DNA from: Marimonas lutisalis
Lineage (GTDB): Bacteria; Pseudomonadota; Alphaproteobacteria; Rhodobacterales; Rhodobacteraceae
DNA: 64,000 nt
Direction: 5' to 3'
NCBI RefSeq assembly: GCF_005434965.1
Contig: NZ_SKCI01000006.1
Location: forward strand, 403 to 64,402
In this document: in pieces, positions 61,335-64,000 of the stretch
Layout of the letters: each line of letters opens with the position of its first letter
Position numbering within the stretch: the stretch's first letter is position 1
Made by a program: the position numbers and the translations under genes
Notes under the pieces: model-generated
Told to the model about the DNA's origin: nothing
The model's database searches: none
The model's input: the letters and a program-made list of their open reading frames with translations, nothing else

Positions 61335-63587
61335 TCAGGAAAGCACCCCGTTTTTTCTCAGATACGCCTCAACCGCCGGGCGCACCGACTGATCGCCGTG
61401 GTCCCGTGCGGCGTGAATGATTTCGCGCAGTTCGGCCAGGTTTGTCCGGCGGATCGCGTTCTTGACCGGCCCGATCGAGGCCGGCCGCATCGACAGCGCG
61501 CGCAGCCCGATCGCGGCAAAGCACAGCGCCTCGACAGGCCGTCCCGCATCCTCGCCGCAGAAACTCAGCGGCGTATCGTGTTCCGCACAGCGCTCCACGA
61601 TCCGTTCGATCAGGCTCAGGAAACTCACGTTCAGCGTGTCATAGCGCCGCCGCACGCGCTCGTTCTCGCGGTCGGCGGCAAAGAAGAACTGCTTCAGGTC
61701 ATTGCCCCCGATCGACAGGAAACCGACTTCCTTGAAGAACTTGTCCGGTGCAAAGGCCAGGCTGGGCGTCTCCAGCATCGCCCCCACTTCCAGCCATTCG
61801 GGGATCGGGTGGCCCAGGATGCGCTCGCGCTCCAGCGCCTTGTCCATCTCGGCACATGCGGCATCATATTCCTCGCGCTGGGCGATGAAGGGAAACATCA
61901 CGCTCAGCGGCCGGCCCGCCGCCGCGCGCAACAACGCCTGCAATTGCATCCGCATCACGCCGGGCTTGTCCAGGCCCACGCGGATCGCGCGCCAGCCCAG
62001 GGCCGGGTTGGGCTCGTCCTGCGGCTTCATGTAGGGCAGCACCTTGTCCGACCCGATATCGAGCGTGCGGAACACCACCCGCTTGCCATGCGCCGCATCC
62101 AGCACCCGCGCGTAAAGCGCCGACAATTCGCTGCGCTTGGGCATCTGGTTGCGTACCAGGAATTGCAGCTCGGTGCGGAACAGGCCCACGCCCTCGGCCC
62201 CGGAACTGTCCAGTGACGGCAGATCGGCCATAAGCCCCGCATTCATCTGCAGCGCTATGGTTTCGCCATCAAGGCTTGTCGCCGGCTTCTCGCGGATCGA
62301 GGCATAGCGCTCCAGCGCCTGCGCCTGCATCGCCATCTTGTCGCGAAAGGCGCTGACCACGGTTTCGTCGGGGCGCAGATGCACAACGCCCTGATCGCCA
62401 TCCACCATGATGTGATCGCCGTTCAGCGCCTCGGTGGTGATCCGCCCGGCATGAATGACCAGCGGAATCGCCAGCGCACGCGCCACGATTGCCGCGTGCG
62501 ATCCGACCGAGCCCTCCTCCAGCACGATGCCCTTAAGGCTGCGCCCGTAATCCAGCAGCTCCGCCGGGCCGATATTGCGCGCGATCAGGACCGGGTTCTC
62601 GGGTATCTCGGCGCCGGTTTCATTGCCCTGTCCCGTCAGGATGCGCAGCAGGCGGTTTGAAAGGTCATCCAGATCGTGCAGACGCTCGCGCAGATAGGCA
62701 TCGTTAACCTGTGCCATCCGCGCCCGTGCGGTCGATTGCTCTTTTTCCACCGCCGCCTCGGCGCTCAGGCCTCGGCTGATGTCCTCTTCCATCCGGCGCA
62801 GCCAGCCCTTCGAGTTGGCGAACATCCGGTAGGCTTCCAGCACCTGCACCTGGTCGCTGTCACCGCCGCGCGCGCCTTCCAGCATCTCGTCGACGCTCAC
62901 CCGCAGCGATTCCACCGCCTCGTGCAGCCGCTCCAGCTCGCGATGCGGGTCGTCGGCAATCGGGTTGGTGACCACCACGCGGGGCTCGTGCAGCCAGACA
63001 TGGCCCTCGGCCGCGCCTTCCTGCCCGGTGCCGCCGCGGATCATCACCGGCTGGGTGTGGCGCGCCTTCAGCGCCGCGCCTTCGCCAACGAAGGCGCCCA
63101 GCTCGGCCATCTCGGCCAACACCATGGCAACAACTTCCAGCGCTTCGATCTCGTCGGGTGAAAACTCGCGCTTGGCCTTCGACTGCACGACCAGAACACC
63201 CAGCTTCTCGCCCAGCCGCTGGATCGGCACGCCCAGGAAGGACGAATAGATCTCTTCGCCCGTCTCGGGCATGTAGCGGAAGCCACGCTCCGACGGCGCA
63301 TCGGCGGTGTTGATTATACGCCCGGTGCGGGCCACCCGGCCCACCAGGCCCTCGCCCAGCCGCATCCGGGTTTCGTGCACGGCGCTGGGGTTCAGGCCCT
63401 CGGTCGCGCACAGTTCCAGCGTTTCCTCGTCGCGGAACAGGTAAACCGAACACACCTCGCAATGCATTTCCTCGGCGATCAGCCCGGTGATCTTGTCCAG
63501 ACGTGCCTGGCCCGCGCTGTCCTCGGCCATGACCCCGCGCAGGCGGCCCAGCATCTGCCGGCTGTCAGTAAGGCTCTTGTCGGACAT
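61335..63587 (-). CDS. ptsP: Phosphoenolpyruvate-protein phosphotransferase PtsP (enzyme I Ntr)
   Basis: 750 residues from ATG 63587. N-terminal GAF domain (KITGLIAEEMHCEVCSVYLF, TRMRLGEGLVGRVARTGR) then PTS enzyme I: the phospho-His site GSVGSHAAIVARALAIPLVI, PEP-binding FRTLDIGSDKVLPYM, MFPFIAQREEYDAAC, and LSFCGEDAGRPVEALCF. It transfers phosphate from PEP to NPr and then EIIA-Ntr, linking nitrogen and carbon status to regulation. A longer start to 63626 is less likely. Confidence 0.95.
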   Translation of the reverse strand: MSDKSLTDSRQMLGRLRGVMAEDSAGQARLDKITGLIAEEMHCEVCSVYLFRDEETLELCATEGLNPSAVHETRMRLGEGLVGRVARTGRIINTADAPSERGFRYMPETGEEIYSSFLGVPIQRLGEKLGVLVVQSKAKREFSPDEIEALEVVAMVLAEMAELGAFVGEGAALKARHTQPVMIRGGTGQEGAAEGHVWLHEPRVVVTNPIADDPHRELERLHEAVESLRVSVDEMLEGARGGDSDQVQVLEAYRMFANSKGWLRRMEEDISRGLSAEAAVEKEQSTARARMAQVNDAYLRERLHDLDDLSNRLLRILTGQGNETGAEIPENPVLIARNIGPAELLDYGRSLKGIVLEEGSVGSHAAIVARALAIPLVIHAGRITTEALNGDHIMVDGDQGVVHLRPDETVVSAFRDKMAMQAQALERYASIREKPATSLDGETIALQMNAGLMADLPSLDSSGAEGVGLFRTELQFLVRNQMPKRSELSALYARVLDAAHGKRVVFRTLDIGSDKVLPYMKPQDEPNPALGWRAIRVGLDKPGVMRMQLQALLRAAAGRPLSVMFPFIAQREEYDAACAEMDKALERERILGHPIPEWLEVGAMLETPSLAFAPDKFFKEVGFLSIGGNDLKQFFFAADRENERVRRRYDTLNVSFLSLIERIVERCAEHDTPLSFCGEDAGRPVEALCFAAIGLRALSMRPASIGPVKNAIRRTNLAELREIIHAARDHGDQSVRPAVEAYLRKNGVLS

Positions 63588-63716
63588 GAATGTCGTCTTC
63601 CCCCGGGGCTCCGCGCATGGGCACACTGTTATCCATCATAGATCACAGCCATATGGCAAGGGAAACGGGTTTCTCGCCTCAGGCGGGAAACACGGTGTGA
63701 AATGCCACGTTTCGCG

Positions 63717-64000
63717 TCAGTTGCGCGCCGGGGGTGATGCCGTGTCAGGGGCGTCTTTCCGGCTTTCGCGGCGTTTGGCGCGGGTCAGAAGATCGCCCAG
63801 AAATGCGCCCAGAAGCAGCGACAGCACCAACAGGCCCAGCCCGATATCAAGCAGGTCGCGCCCGGCCATGATCACCGCGATGACATCGTGCAGCACCCAC
63901 AGGATCAGCCCGGCAACCGTCAACGTCACGGCATCCGAGAACCTTTCATACGACCTGTCGCTGGCCAGGTGGCGGCCAAACCCGCGGCTCAGCCGCTCGG
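63717..64000 (-). CDS. Membrane protein, C-terminal part (runs off the right edge)
   Basis: The minus-strand frame is open to the window edge, at least 94 codons. Two membrane segments are seen: VTLTVAGLILWVLHDVIAVI and IGLGLLVLSLLLGAFLGDLL, then a basic tail (TRAKRRESRKDAPD). The upstream part reads GFGRHLASDRSYERFSDA. A start at GTG 63929 is possible but need not be the true one. Family not recognised. Confidence 0.5.
   Translation of the reverse strand, partial: ERLSRGFGRHLASDRSYERFSDAVTLTVAGLILWVLHDVIAVIMAGRDLLDIGLGLLVLSLLLGAFLGDLLTRAKRRESRKDAPDTASPPARN

Overview
The window looks like a chromosomal segment of a marine alphaproteobacterium of the Rhodobacteraceae (Roseobacter group). This is inferred from gene content and local gene order: hom-glpX-recJ, dnaG-rpoD without rpsU, nrdR-ribD, ribB-ribH-nusB, a heterotetrameric sarcosine oxidase operon, phaA/phaB, a PtsP-type enzyme I, an FnrL-like box and GANTC clusters. 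Most genes are GC-rich with short spacers and ATGA overlaps. Several islands are visibly less GC-rich: about 1.7-5.6 kb, 15.8-16.8 kb and 23.5-25.6 kb.

Layout. 1-3.6 kb: the 5' end of a large RTX protein carrying a perfect 201-codon tandem duplication, divergent from a TPR/glycosyltransferase-like gene and a DUF6165 gene. 3.8-5.9 kb: a small accessory islet (GIY-YIG protein, an unnamed 179-residue protein, a Rap1a/Tai-like secreted protein, an HGGxxP-type protein) ending at tRNA-Glu(UUC). 6.1-10.7 kb: recJ, glpX, hom and a lipoprotein, divergent from a TetR regulator with a palindromic operator candidate. 11.4-18 kb: a membrane protein, a SulP transporter without STAS domain, an SDR/ankyrin chimera, a pirin, a 3D-domain secreted protein, a reductive-dehalogenase-like Fe-S protein and a beta-hydroxyacid dehydrogenase. 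19-25.6 kb: two unrelated-looking sets of TadE/TadG-like pilus-associated genes on either side of a glutamate dehydrogenase. 25.8-31.2 kb: soxBDAG with an extra secreted protein gene inserted. 31.5-36 kb: dnaG and rpoD. 36-38.6 kb: DCC and DUF4166 proteins, secreted proteins, a cytochrome c under an FNR-type box, and YjbQ. 38.7-50.8 kb: the riboflavin genes nrdR-ribD ... ribE ... ribB-ribH-nusB, interrupted by a methionine-rich repeat protein plus DUF302 pair and by the capsule genes kpsS-kpsD-kpsC. 50.9-55 kb: polyprenyl synthase, DUF2007, methyltransferase, YdcH, and a LysR/EamA pair. 55-57.7 kb: PHB precursor genes phaA and phaB with an inserted secreted protein gene. 57.8-64 kb: an EAL gene split by an amber codon, tag, flavin reductase, GNAT, EcsC, ptsP and a partial membrane protein.

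The best candidate for something undescribed is the secreted protein at 40582-41319. About 26 percent of its residues are Met, arranged in 14 short helix-like repeats starting with [S/N/D]-P. It is followed by a secreted DUF302 protein and a strong terminator. Other points to check are a 27-base terminator-associated element found twice, a hairpin between the only good Shine-Dalgarno and the AUG of dnaG, four GANTC sites packed into the rpoD leader, the SDR/ankyrin chimera, the amber-interrupted EAL gene, and a GTP cyclohydrolase II-like domain without its zinc cysteines.
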